NCBI GenBank assembly: GCA_022839625.1
Contig: JALHJL010000028.1
Location: 1-64,000, forward strand
Direction of reading: 5' to 3'
DNA: 64,000 nucleotides
DNA from: Phycisphaerales bacterium
Lineage (GTDB): Bacteria > Planctomycetota > Phycisphaerae > UBA1845 > Fen-1342
Below are positions 42,657 through 51,001 of this stretch, in pieces; the first letter of the stretch is position 1, and each line of letters opens with the position of its first letter. Position numbers and translations under genes: made by a program. Below the pieces are notes generated by a model. That model was not told the DNA's origin and did no database searches. It saw only the letters and a program-made list of their open reading frames with translations.

Positions 42657-43772
42657 GTGCAGAGTGAGATCAGCCTGTCGGCACAGGACATCACCCAGGC
42701 CGAGATCGACGCCGTCGTCGCCGTCCTGCGATCCGAGCGTCTGAGCCTCGGGCCGCGAATTCCGGAGTTCGAGGCCGAGTTCGCCAGGCGGCTCGGCACC
42801 CGGCACGCCATCGCGTGCAGCAGCGGCACCGCCGGTCTGCACATGTGCTGGCGTGCGATGGGCATCGGTCCCGGCGACGAGGTCATCACGACGCCGTTCT
42901 CGTTCATCGCATCGAGCAACAGCATCCTGTTCGACGGCGGCAAGCCGGTGTTCGTGGACATCGACCCCCAGACCTGGCAGATCGACCCCGCCCGCATCGA
43001 AGCCGCGATTACGCCGCGAACCAAGGCCGTCCTGCCGGTGGATGTCTTCGGCGTGCCGGCGGACATGGACGCGATCTGGTCCATCGCGCGGCGACACAAC
43101 CTGCGGGTGCTGGAAGACTCGTGCGAGGCCCTTGGGGCCACGTACAAGGGTCGCCCGGCCGGCACGCTCGGCGAGGCCGGCGTGTTCGGCTTCTACCCGA
43201 ACAAGCAGATGACGACCGGCGAGGGCGGCATGGTCGTCACCAACAACGACGACATCGCGTTCATGGTGCGTTCTTTGCGGAACCAGGGCCGCGACCCGGA
43301 CGGCGGTTGGCTCGCGCACCCGCGGCTGGGCTACAACTATCGCATGACGGACATTCAGGCCGCGCTGGGGACGGTGCAGGTCCGCCGCTTCGACGAGATT
43401 CTCGCCCAGCGCGACCGGGTCGCCGGGCTCTACCGGGAGCGCTTGGCAGACGAGCGGCGCCTCACGTTGCAGCGAATACCGGCGGATTGCCGGATTAGCT
43501 GGTTTGTGTTCGTGGTGCGGCTGAGCGACAGTTACGACCGGGCGCAGCGCGATGGCATCCTCCGGAAGCTCCAATCGCAGGGCATCGGCTGTAGCGTGTA
43601 CTTCCCGCCCATCCACCTTCAGCCGTTCTACCAGGAGCAGCTCGGCTGCCGGCAGGGCGACTTTCCGATTACGGAAGCGCTTTCCGCCCGGACCATGGCG
43701 CTCCCCTTCCACAATCACCTGACCGAGGCAGAGATCGATCGCGTCGTGAAGGCGCTGCGGGCCCTGCTCTGA
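42657..43772 (+). CDS. DegT/DnrJ/EryC1 sugar aminotransferase
   Basis: 371 residues, a PLP enzyme that aminates nucleotide keto-sugars for surface polysaccharides. Motifs: IPEFEAEFARRLGTRHAIACSSGTAGLH, DEVITTPFSFIASSNSI, LPVDVFGVPADMDAI, EDSCEALGATYKGRPAG, the PLP lysine K183 in GFYPNKQMTTGEGG, and the NYRMTDIQAALG substrate loop. The GTG at 42657 follows AGGAG with six-base spacing and gives a normal N-terminus. It is divergent from the ABC exporter; kdsA nearby also points to envelope polysaccharide work. Confidence 0.92.
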   Translation: MQSEISLSAQDITQAEIDAVVAVLRSERLSLGPRIPEFEAEFARRLGTRHAIACSSGTAGLHMCWRAMGIGPGDEVITTPFSFIASSNSILFDGGKPVFVDIDPQTWQIDPARIEAAITPRTKAVLPVDVFGVPADMDAIWSIARRHNLRVLEDSCEALGATYKGRPAGTLGEAGVFGFYPNKQMTTGEGGMVVTNNDDIAFMVRSLRNQGRDPDGGWLAHPRLGYNYRMTDIQAALGTVQVRRFDEILAQRDRVAGLYRERLADERRLTLQRIPADCRISWFVFVVRLSDSYDRAQRDGILRKLQSQGIGCSVYFPPIHLQPFYQEQLGCRQGDFPITEALSARTMALPFHNHLTEAEIDRVVKALRALL

Positions 43773-43799
43773 CGCCCCCGGCCTGACAGCACACCACGG

Positions 43800-44615
43800 T
43801 CAGGGGCGCGGGGCGTCCGGCACCGCGGGCGGACTGGGCCCCACTCCCGTCGGCAGGTTCTTCGGCAACGCCTCGTTCGGAACGATGGTCAGGAACTCCG
43901 GCTTGAGGATGCCGCCGGACATGATCGTGCGGATCGCCTCCTCGACGCTCCAGTTCAACTCCGTGATCTCGCCGCGGCGGAGCACCTGCAAGTAACCGGT
44001 GGTCGGGTTCGGAGTGGTGGGGATGAACACGGTGCACAACTCCTCCCCCGTAACGGAGTCGTGAAAGATGCTGGTGATGAAACCGACCGTGCGCATCCGC
44101 TCCTGCGGGAACGGGATCAGCGCCACGCGCTGGTAGTTGCTGGACTGGTCGCCGGAGAAGCTGGACAGCACTTGCTTGAGCCCGCGGTAGACGGTCTTGA
44201 TGATCGGGACACGGCCCAGCAATTGCTCCAGAAACGCAATCAGCCGCCGCCCAAAGACGTTGGCGGCGAAAAGGCCGACGGCGTACAACACGAAGATCGT
44301 AAGAAGCACGGAGAAGATGCCGACGGTCCACTGGACGGCGGGGCGCGTCAGTTGCTCATGCGTGAGTCCCACCCATCGCACGTTCCAGGTCGCCGGCAAC
44401 AAACCGACCCATTTCCCCTCGAGCACCCACTCCACGATCCACTGGGACGAATCCCGCAGCCACGTAAAGATCACTCGGACGACCCAGATCGTGATCAGGA
44501 TCGGCAGCAGGGTCACGAGGCCCGCCGTGACGCGCGCCCGAACCAACGCGCGGATCGTCGCGCCCACGCGGCTTCGTCGCTGACGCACCTCCGCTGGTCT
44601 TGCCGTCTCGCTCAT
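43800..44615 (-). CDS. DUF502 membrane protein
   Basis: 271 residues. TM helices lie at about 31-50 (AGLVTLLPILITIWVVRVIF) and 93-120 (TVGIFSVLLTIFVLYAVGLFAA). Family motifs: GRVPIIKTVYRGLKQVLSSFSG and VALIPFPQERMRTVGFITS, FIPTTPNPTTGYLQVL. DUF502 proteins are widespread and linked to envelope homeostasis, with no defined biochemistry. The last 20 residues are Pro-rich. It is divergent from the binding protein at 44851. Confidence 0.9.
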   Translation of the reverse strand: MSETARPAEVRQRRSRVGATIRALVRARVTAGLVTLLPILITIWVVRVIFTWLRDSSQWIVEWVLEGKWVGLLPATWNVRWVGLTHEQLTRPAVQWTVGIFSVLLTIFVLYAVGLFAANVFGRRLIAFLEQLLGRVPIIKTVYRGLKQVLSSFSGDQSSNYQRVALIPFPQERMRTVGFITSIFHDSVTGEELCTVFIPTTPNPTTGYLQVLRRGEITELNWSVEEAIRTIMSGGILKPEFLTIVPNEALPKNLPTGVGPSPPAVPDAPRP

Positions 44616-44797
44616 TTGCGTCGCCTCACACCTGGAGCACGTGCCGGGCCGGCCGGACTGGTCGCCGCCTCCAAGACCTTACCGCTCCCGCCGGCCGAGG
44701 CAAGCGCCGCGCGCCGCGAGACAGGAGCCGGCGACGGAGGCGGGGCCGAACCGCCGGCGGTACCGGGGCAGCGGCGCCCGAAACGCGCGGATTGCGC

Positions 44798-44826
44798 TTG
44801 ACACATACGGGGGCGTCGCGTATCGC
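44798..44826 (+). promoter_or_regulatory. Promoter of the Liv-type binding protein gene
   Basis: TTGACA (44798-44803), 17-bp spacer, TATCGC (44821-44826). The ATG at 44851 follows a good AGGAG, giving a leader of about 18 bases. Confidence 0.55.
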
Positions 44827-44850
44827 ACGGGCAACGCAGGAGAAGCACAC

Positions 44851-46062
44851 ATGAAACGCTGTTTCGCTCGCGGTCTGTCCCTGACCCTCGCAGCAGTCGC
44901 CTGGCTCAGCCTGTCCTACGGCTGCGGCCGACAAGACACGCCGGGCGGCACCCAATCTTCCTCCGGGGCCGTCGCGACGCAGCCCGCGGCCGCGCCCGGC
45001 GGCCCGGTCCGGATCGGCCACTTCGCCTCGATGACGGGCTCGGAAGCAACGTGGGGCGTCTCGACCGATGCCGGAGTGCGCATGGCCGTCAAGGAGGAGA
45101 ACGCGAAGGGCGGCGTGAACGGCCGCCCGCTGGAGGTCATCACGTACGACAACCAGGGCCGGGCCCAGGAGTCGGCCACGGCCGTCACGCGGCTCATCAC
45201 ACAGGACAAGGTGGCGGCGGTGCTGGGGGAGGTCGCGTCGTCGCGCTCGATCGCCGGCGGCCAGGTCGCGCAGCGCTTCGGCGTCCCGATGATCTCGCCC
45301 TCGTCGACGAATCCCAAGGTAACCGACATCGGCGACATGGTGTTCCGGGTGTGCTTCATCGACCCGTTTCAGGGGTACGTCTGCGCGAAGTTCGCCCGCG
45401 GGGAGCCGCTCAACGCGCAGAAAGCGGCGACCCTCTTCAACCGCGCCCAGATCTACTCGACCGGGCTGAACGACACGTTCAAGAAGCACTTCACGGAAAT
45501 GGGCGGCACGATCACCACCGAGCAGGCCTACGCCGACGGGGACACGGACTACAGCGCCCAGCTCACCAACATCCGCGCGACCGCGCCCGACGTGATCTTC
45601 ATCCCGGGCTATTACACCGAGGTCGTCAACATCGCGGTCCAGGCCCGCCGGCTCGGGCTGACGGTGCCGCTCCTGGGCGGCGACGGCTGGGACGCGGAGG
45701 ACCTCAAGAACGCCGGCAGCGCCCTCGACGGCGCTTACTTCTGCAACCACTACTCGCACGACGAGGACCGGCCCGCCGTCAGGGAGTTCGTGGCGAAGTA
45801 CCAGGAGGAATACCGGCGGATTCCCGACGGCATGGCGGCCACGGGCTACGATTCGGCCAAGCTCCTCATCGACGCGATGCGCCGGGCCTCCTCGCTCGCC
45901 GGCAAGGACCTGGCCGCGGCCATCGCGGCGACGAAGGACTTCCCCGGCGTCACGGGCGTGATCACGATCGACGCACAACGCAACGCGCGCAAGCCCGCCG
46001 TCATCCTGCGGGTGGAGGGCGGCAAGACCTACTATACGACGACCATCGCCCCGCCGGACTGA
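44851..46062 (+). CDS. Branched-chain amino acid ABC transporter substrate-binding protein
   Basis: 403 residues. A signal peptide ends at Cys25 (LSLSYGC), so it is probably a lipoprotein although the lipobox is weak. A Thr/Ser/Gln/Pro linker follows, then the periplasmic-binding fold type I: VRIGHFASMTGSEATWG, GGVNGRPLEVITYDNQG, VAAVLGEVASSRS, MISPSSTNPKVTD, DVIFIPGYYTEVVNIAVQAR and GYDSAKLLIDAMR. It matches LivK/LivJ and related amide-binding proteins and is likely the partner of LivH/LivM at 38036-40302, although separated by three genes. It has its own promoter at 44798. Confidence 0.9.
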   Translation: MKRCFARGLSLTLAAVAWLSLSYGCGRQDTPGGTQSSSGAVATQPAAAPGGPVRIGHFASMTGSEATWGVSTDAGVRMAVKEENAKGGVNGRPLEVITYDNQGRAQESATAVTRLITQDKVAAVLGEVASSRSIAGGQVAQRFGVPMISPSSTNPKVTDIGDMVFRVCFIDPFQGYVCAKFARGEPLNAQKAATLFNRAQIYSTGLNDTFKKHFTEMGGTITTEQAYADGDTDYSAQLTNIRATAPDVIFIPGYYTEVVNIAVQARRLGLTVPLLGGDGWDAEDLKNAGSALDGAYFCNHYSHDEDRPAVREFVAKYQEEYRRIPDGMAATGYDSAKLLIDAMRRASSLAGKDLAAAIAATKDFPGVTGVITIDAQRNARKPAVILRVEGGKTYYTTTIAPPD

Positions 46063-46133
46063 TGCTGTCGGCGGACATGGGGTCTCGCGAACCCCGTCAC
46101 TCGACGCACCGGAACGCCGCGGACGCAGCCGGC

Positions 46134-46161
46134 TTGACGGTCGCGGCCTTCGCCGTATTAT
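46134..46161 (+). promoter_or_regulatory. guaB promoter (leaderless)
   Basis: TTGACG (46134-46139), 16-bp spacer, TATTAT (46156-46161): 5/6 and 5/6 matches to the sigma-70 consensus. The ATG at 46170 begins eight bases later, so the transcript should start at or one or two bases before it. No Shine-Dalgarno is present. Confidence 0.7.
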
Positions 46162-46169
46162 TTTGACCT

Positions 46170-47645
46170 ATGGCAGGTCTGCATTCCTCCACGAAGATCG
46201 TCGGTGAGGCCCTTACCTTCGATGATGTTCTGCTTGTGCCGCGGCGGGCCAGCGTGCATCCGCGCGAGATCGACGTCAGCACGCAGCTCACGCGGAACAT
46301 CCGCATCAACATCCCGCTGGTCAGCGCGCCGATGGACACCGTCACCGAAAGCACGCTCGCGATCGCGCTGGCCCAGGAAGGCGGCATCGGCATCATCCAC
46401 CGCAACCTCAGCATCGAAGAGCAGACGCGCGAGGTGCACAAGGTGAAGCGCTCCGAGAGCGGCGTGATCCTGGACCCGGTCACGCTGCGGCCGGAGGACT
46501 CCGTGGGCCGGGCCCGCGAGATCATGCAACTGCACAACGTGAGCGGCATCCCGATCACCCGGCAGGATGGCACGCTCGTCGGCATTCTCACCCGCCGGGA
46601 CCTGAAGTTCCTCGAAGCGCCCGACAAGCACGTCGCGGACGTGATGACCAGCGAGAACCTGATCAAGGCCCCGCCCCATACGAAGCTCGACGACGCCGAA
46701 GCCATTCTCAAACGCCACAAGGTGGAGAAGCTGCTGCTGGTGGACGACCGCGGGCGGCTGGCCGGCCTGATCACCATGCGGGACATCGAACGCTCCCGCG
46801 AGTTCCCCCAGCGCTGCTCGGACGAGCGCGGCCGGCTGCGCGTCGGGGCCGCGATCGGCGTCTATGACTACGAGCGCGCCGCCCAGCTCATCGCCGCCGA
46901 CGTGGACGTGCTCGTGGTCGACACCGCCCACGGACACAGCGACGCCGTCATTGAGACGGTGCGGAACCTGCGGCAGCAGTACTCCATCGAGATCATCGCC
47001 GGCAACGTCGCGACGCCCGAGGGCGTGAGGGACCTCGCCGACGCCGGGGCCGACGCCGTCAAGGTCGGCATCGGTCCGGGCGCGATCTGTACGACCCGTG
47101 TCATCGCGGGGGCCGGGATTCCGCAGATTTCGGCGGTCCTGAGCTGTGCCGCCGGGGCCGGCGTGCCGATCATCGCGGACGGCGGCATCCGCTTCAGCGG
47201 CGACATCGTGAAGGCGCTCGCCGCCGGGGCCCACAGCGTGATGATCGGCTCCCTCTTCGCGGGGCTGGAGGAGGCCCCGGGGCAGCTTGTGTTGTGGAAG
47301 GGCCGGCGTTTCAAGGAGTACCGCGGAATGGGGTCGCTGGCGGCGATGGCCCGCGGCAGCGCCGAGCGCTACGGCCAGTCCCCCGACCGGCCGCAGAAGA
47401 TGGTGCCCGAGGGGATCGAGGGACGCGTTCCCTACCGCGGCCGGCTGAGCGAATACGTCTACCAGCTCGTCGGCGGCCTGCGGCAGGGATTGGGTTACGG
47501 CGGCGTGCGGAACATCGAAGAGCTGCGCGAGAAGTCGCGGTTCGTCCGCGTCACCAGCGCCGGCGTGACCGAGTCGCACCCGCACGACGTGGTGATTACC
47601 AAGGAGCCCAGCAACTACGCGATCGACTTCGCGGCCGATGAATAG
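46170..47645 (+). CDS. guaB: Inosine-5'-monophosphate dehydrogenase
   Basis: 491 residues. Oxidises IMP to XMP with NAD, the committed step to GMP. The barrel begins LTFDDVLLVPRRASV and PLVSAPMDTVTE. Two CBS domains span about 96-210. The active-site loop is GIGPGAICTTR with catalytic Cys308. Further motifs: ADGGIRFSGDIVKALAAGA, YRGMGSLAAM and the flap Arg-Tyr pair in RGSAERYG. It carries all expected motifs at normal length. It has a clear promoter with a -10 box eight bases before the ATG. Confidence 0.96.
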   Translation: MAGLHSSTKIVGEALTFDDVLLVPRRASVHPREIDVSTQLTRNIRINIPLVSAPMDTVTESTLAIALAQEGGIGIIHRNLSIEEQTREVHKVKRSESGVILDPVTLRPEDSVGRAREIMQLHNVSGIPITRQDGTLVGILTRRDLKFLEAPDKHVADVMTSENLIKAPPHTKLDDAEAILKRHKVEKLLLVDDRGRLAGLITMRDIERSREFPQRCSDERGRLRVGAAIGVYDYERAAQLIAADVDVLVVDTAHGHSDAVIETVRNLRQQYSIEIIAGNVATPEGVRDLADAGADAVKVGIGPGAICTTRVIAGAGIPQISAVLSCAAGAGVPIIADGGIRFSGDIVKALAAGAHSVMIGSLFAGLEEAPGQLVLWKGRRFKEYRGMGSLAAMARGSAERYGQSPDRPQKMVPEGIEGRVPYRGRLSEYVYQLVGGLRQGLGYGGVRNIEELREKSRFVRVTSAGVTESHPHDVVITKEPSNYAIDFAADE

Positions 47646-47679
47646 ACGGCCGGCGGCGGTCGCGCGGAGGTGTAGGTAC

Positions 47680-48267
47680 ATGGTAGCGCGTATGTGGCAG
47701 GCGGGCGTTGGCTATCGGACGTGGGCAGCGCTGCTCGGAATCGTGTGCTTCGGCTGCACCTACGTCCCGAACCAGTTTCGCGAGGACGGGCCGTCGGCGA
47801 CGGCACAGTGGGATTCATCCTCCACGGCGGACATCCGGGCGCGCTACGCACCCACCGAGCCCCGGCAACGCGGCTGGTCCGGCGTGGCAATCACCCCGTA
47901 CCGCGGCGCGGTCGCACACCTGCCCCTGTACTTCGAGGACCCGTTCGTGGACAAGGGGCACGGGCGGACGGATGAAACGCACCCGCACAACGTCTACCGC
48001 CTCGGGTGGGAGGATTTCGTCGCACTGCCCTACGGACCCGCCCGGTTCGCGGGGAACCTGCTGATGCTGCCCGTCAGTGCCATCGTCACGACGCCCTGGA
48101 CGATCATGGAAAGCGACGGCCGGATCAGCCGGCAACTGCTGTGGTATGACCACGACGCCGAGCGCACGCCGCACCACGTCTTCGAACTCGGCCCGCTGGA
48201 ACCGGTGGAGGCGCCTCAGCCGGTCCCCATATCCGACGCCGGGACTCCGGCCGGGAGCGAAAGCTAG
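47680..48267 (+). CDS. Putative lipoprotein of unknown function
   Basis: 195 residues. The N-terminus has a hydrophobic helix ending in a lipobox-like CFGC (LLGIVCFGCTYVPNQ), suggesting lipidation. The mature part is Pro/Arg/Asp-rich with GVAITPYRGAVAHLPLYFEDPFVDKG and GWEDFVALPYGPARFAGNLLMLPVSAIV. I have seen similar 'PLYFEDP' segments in planctomycete hypothetical proteins but know no function. GGAGGTGTAGGT precedes the ATG at 47680. It is 34 bases after guaB, so probably co-transcribed. Confidence 0.65.
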   Translation: MVARMWQAGVGYRTWAALLGIVCFGCTYVPNQFREDGPSATAQWDSSSTADIRARYAPTEPRQRGWSGVAITPYRGAVAHLPLYFEDPFVDKGHGRTDETHPHNVYRLGWEDFVALPYGPARFAGNLLMLPVSAIVTTPWTIMESDGRISRQLLWYDHDAERTPHHVFELGPLEPVEAPQPVPISDAGTPAGSES

Positions 48268-48338
48268 GCTGAACATCACCGTGCAACGATTGACCGGGTG
48301 CCACGGTTCTCGCGTGCCGTAGGCCTCGGGTGCCATGG

Positions 48339-48415
48339 GCGGCTTGTCCGCCCGTGTTTCAGGCAGGCCAAGCACGTAGGGCAGGTGGAGGCCGCACGGC
48401 GGCCGAAACCTGCCG
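48339..48415. repeat. Two-module palindromic repeat, copy 2
   Basis: It contains CGGCTTGTCCGCCCGTG followed by TTTCAGGCAGGCCAAGCACG and then a hairpin with arms GGCAGGT/ACCTGCC. Both modules are also found at 14273-14372, but in reversed relative order. Confidence 0.7.
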
Positions 48416-48433
48416 CTGCTTTGAGAATCACAC

Positions 48434-48886
48434 TCAAGCGGCGTTCGTGGTTAAGGCGACTTCGTGCCCAAGCTGGTTCAGCCGCCGCACCAGGCGCTGG
48501 ATCACCGCTTGCTTCCGGCGTTCGTCGAAGTAGGTCGATCCGAGCTCATGGTACTCTTGTCCGGCTTTAACCAGCATGAAGCAGCGCACGAACAGGCTGT
48601 GCGCGACGGCCACGACGGCCTTCTTCGGCCCGCGCCGTGCGCGAATGCGGTGGTCATGGGCCTGCAGGTAGGTCCCGTGGGCGCGTTGCGTACACAGGGC
48701 CGCCTGCACAAAGGCCTTCCGCAGCCAGCGATTGCCTTTGCGCGTCCGGCCGCTCTTGTGTTTGCCGGCACTTTCGTGGTGCCCAGGGCACAGTCCGGCC
48801 CACGACGCCGCGTGCTGATACGTTGGCCACGGCGAAACGTCCGCGCCCCTGATGCACGCGCTCGCGACGCCAAGCAGTAGCCGACC
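48434..48886 (-). pseudogene. IS110-family transposase, C-terminal remnant
   Basis: About 150 open codons ending at a TGA at 48436-48434. The translation contains HAASWAGLCPGHHESAGKHK, SGRTRKGNRWLRKAFVQAAL, KKAVVAVAHSLFVRCFML and YHELGSTYFDERRKQAV, which are the transposase_20 half of IS110/IS116/IS902 transposases, including the conserved Ser in the HESAGK segment. The N-terminal DEDD/RuvC-like half is missing: an in-frame stop lies at 48887-48889, and the upstream DNA is repeat sequence. It is adjacent to palindromes, a class of target known for some IS110 elements. Confidence 0.75.
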
Positions 48887-49227
48887 TCAGCGCCGCCACC
48901 GCCGCCGGCACCCCATTTTCCTCCAAAATGACGATCGGTACGATCAGGTGTCCTGGTGCGAGAATCCCTTCTCGCGCCACGCCCTCTGCCTGCGGCGCGA
49001 ATCGCTTCCCGCAACCTGTCGCGGGACCGGAATCCCGGCGATGCGCTTCGCGAGAAGGGATTCTCGCACGAGCATCGTCACGCGGGGCCGCGTCGGATCG
49101 GCCGGCGAGGCGCCGGCCGCTACATGCGGGGCAGGACGCCGGACACGGAGGTCCGGCGCTACAGGGGACGTCCGGCGCTACAGGGGACGTCCGGCGAGGC
49201 GCGACGCCGGACACGGAGGTCCAGCCG
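48887..49227. repeat. Repeat-rich intergenic region beside the IS110 remnant
   Basis: No gene. Palindromes with arms GGTGCGAGAA/TTCTCGCGCC (48955-48978) and CGCGAGAA/TTCTCGC (49049-49067) match the array at 85-385. At 49141-49226 there are units GGACACGGAGGTCCGGCGCT and two tandem GGACGTCCGGCGCTACAGG units, related to 14570-14589. Confidence 0.75.
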
Positions 49228-50733
49228 CTACACGCGGGCCAGCTCGGCCAACAGCGCCGTCAGGTACTTCCACGTCTTCTGCACGCTGGCCACGTACACG
49301 CGCTCGTCCGGGCTGTGCGCACCCTCAATGTGTGGTCCGAGCGAGACCATGTCCATGCTGCCGGCCCCGATGCGCTCGTCGATGATCCCGCACTCGACCC
49401 CCGCGTGGATCGCGGTCACGTTCGGGGCCGCCGCGAAGAGCTGCTGGTACACGCGGCGGCTCAGCGCGAGCAGAGGCGAGTCGACGTTGGGCTGCCAGCC
49501 GGGGTACTGATTGCCGCTCTCCGCCTGCGCGCCCGCCAGCGCACCGATAGCACGAAGCTGGCGAGCGGTGACCGACAGCTCGCGGCCCATCGAGCTGCGC
49601 GAGAGGCACCCGACAATGATCCGCAGCTTGCCGTCGGCCAGGCTGCTTTCCACGGTTGACGTGCTGTTCGAAGTCTGGACCAGCCCCGGCATCTCCGGCA
49701 CGATCGCCAGCACGCCATGCGGCATGGCCGTCAAAGTCGTCAGGACCCGCTGGGTATCCTTGGCAGTCAGCGCCGCAAACGCGCTTTCGGCCGCGAGCTT
49801 CTCGACCTGGACGGAGGCCGATGTTTCGCCGGCACGCCGGGCCACGGCTTGCGCCTCCTGGGCGGCTGCGCTGAGCTGCTTCACCGTCGCCGCGGAGCAG
49901 GCGACCACGGCCGACGCTTCCCGCGGGATCACGTTGCGTTTGCTGCCGCCGCGCAGCTCGATGAGCCGGAGCCGCCCGTCGCCCGCCGCGGAGAGGGTCT
50001 CGACCAGCAGCTTGATCGCGTTGGTGCGGTTGAGGTGGATATCGACGCCGGAGTGCCCGCCGCGCAGGCCGGCCACGCTGACGCGACACGCGCTGGACCG
50101 CTGGGGAAGCGGGCCGGCTTTCAGCTCCCAGGTCAGCGTGGTATCGCAGCCGCCGGCGCAACCGATGTAGAGTGCGTCGTCCTCTTCGGCGTCGAGGTTG
50201 AGCATCCGGCGGCCCTTGATGAAATCTGGGGCGAGCACCTTGGCGCCGCTCATGCCCATCTCTTCGTCGATGGTGCACAGGATTTCGAGGGGGCCGTGGA
50301 CGACGTCGGGGGAGGTAGCGGCGGCGAAGGCCAGGGCCAGGCCGATGCCGTTGTCCGCCCCGAGCGTGGTTCCGTCGGCGCGGACGATCATCTCGCCCGA
50401 TCGCTGGTCGCGGTCCTGCACGAGTCGGATCGGGTCGCGGTCGAAGTCATGCTCCGTGCCCGCGTTCTTCTCGCAAACCATGTCGAGATGGCCCTGCAAC
50501 ACGGTGACCGGGGCGTGCTCGCAGCCCGGCGAGGCCGGCACGTCGATCACGATGTTCCCGGCCTGGTCCTCGCGGAAGACGAACCCCAGCCGGCCCGCCG
50601 CCTCGCGAACGAAGGCCCGGACCTGGCCTTCGCGCTTGGAGGGCCGCGGGACGGCAGACAGCTCGGCGAAGAACTGCCAGACGCGTGCGGGCTCAAGTCC
50701 GTTGATCGCAGACAAGTTGGCTGGGTTTGTCAC
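49228..50733 (-). CDS. pepD: Aminoacyl-histidine dipeptidase (PepD, M20C)
   Basis: 501 residues, a cytosolic zinc dipeptidase with broad Xaa-His specificity. Metal and catalytic motifs: VLQGHLDMVCEK (His, Asp), TLGADNGIGLALA (bridging Asp), CTIDEEMGMSGA (catalytic Glu pair), LNLDAEEDDALYIGCAGG, and HAGVECGIIDERI near the C-terminus with GPHIEGAHSPDE. The dimerisation lid has GLRGGHSGVDIHLNRTNA. The GTG at 50733 has GGAGG nine bases upstream. Length and order are normal. Confidence 0.93.
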   Translation of the reverse strand: MTNPANLSAINGLEPARVWQFFAELSAVPRPSKREGQVRAFVREAAGRLGFVFREDQAGNIVIDVPASPGCEHAPVTVLQGHLDMVCEKNAGTEHDFDRDPIRLVQDRDQRSGEMIVRADGTTLGADNGIGLALAFAAATSPDVVHGPLEILCTIDEEMGMSGAKVLAPDFIKGRRMLNLDAEEDDALYIGCAGGCDTTLTWELKAGPLPQRSSACRVSVAGLRGGHSGVDIHLNRTNAIKLLVETLSAAGDGRLRLIELRGGSKRNVIPREASAVVACSAATVKQLSAAAQEAQAVARRAGETSASVQVEKLAAESAFAALTAKDTQRVLTTLTAMPHGVLAIVPEMPGLVQTSNSTSTVESSLADGKLRIIVGCLSRSSMGRELSVTARQLRAIGALAGAQAESGNQYPGWQPNVDSPLLALSRRVYQQLFAAAPNVTAIHAGVECGIIDERIGAGSMDMVSLGPHIEGAHSPDERVYVASVQKTWKYLTALLAELARV

Positions 50734-50905
50734 GTTCGTAGTCCTCCGGTGAAACGACCTCGAGGAGTCTCGTAGCCTTGGCCTTCAACCCACCGCAGCT
50801 CCCGCGGATGGCGGCGGCTTCGTGGGTTGCCGCGCGTAGTGTAGCCCGGCGACGGAAGATCGGACAGCCGGCGCGAGGCCCGCGGGCGGAGCGCGCCCCT
50901 CAACG

Positions 50906-50999
50906 GTCCGTCGAATAAGGGCGACGGGCACCGCTGGGAGGCCCGCTGGCGCTGCCGCGAACGCGGTTCGAAGCGGAGCCAGTCCCCTTTTCAACGGAC
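50906..50999 (-). repeat. 94-bp palindromic element, copy C
   Basis: Read on the minus strand it begins GTCCGTTGAAAAGGGGACTG and ends with a GTCCGTCGAATAAGGG complement, matching copies A (12851) and B (17158). It lies 2 bases beyond the stop of the 731-aa gene, in the same orientation relative to that gene as the other copies. Confidence 0.75.
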
Positions 51000-51001
51000 T
51001 T

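Noticed and set aside
49717..50775. Plus-strand open frame opposite pepD
   Set aside because: Antisense shadow of a gene whose zinc-site motifs are all intact; its translation is Arg/Gly/Asp-rich without a domain.
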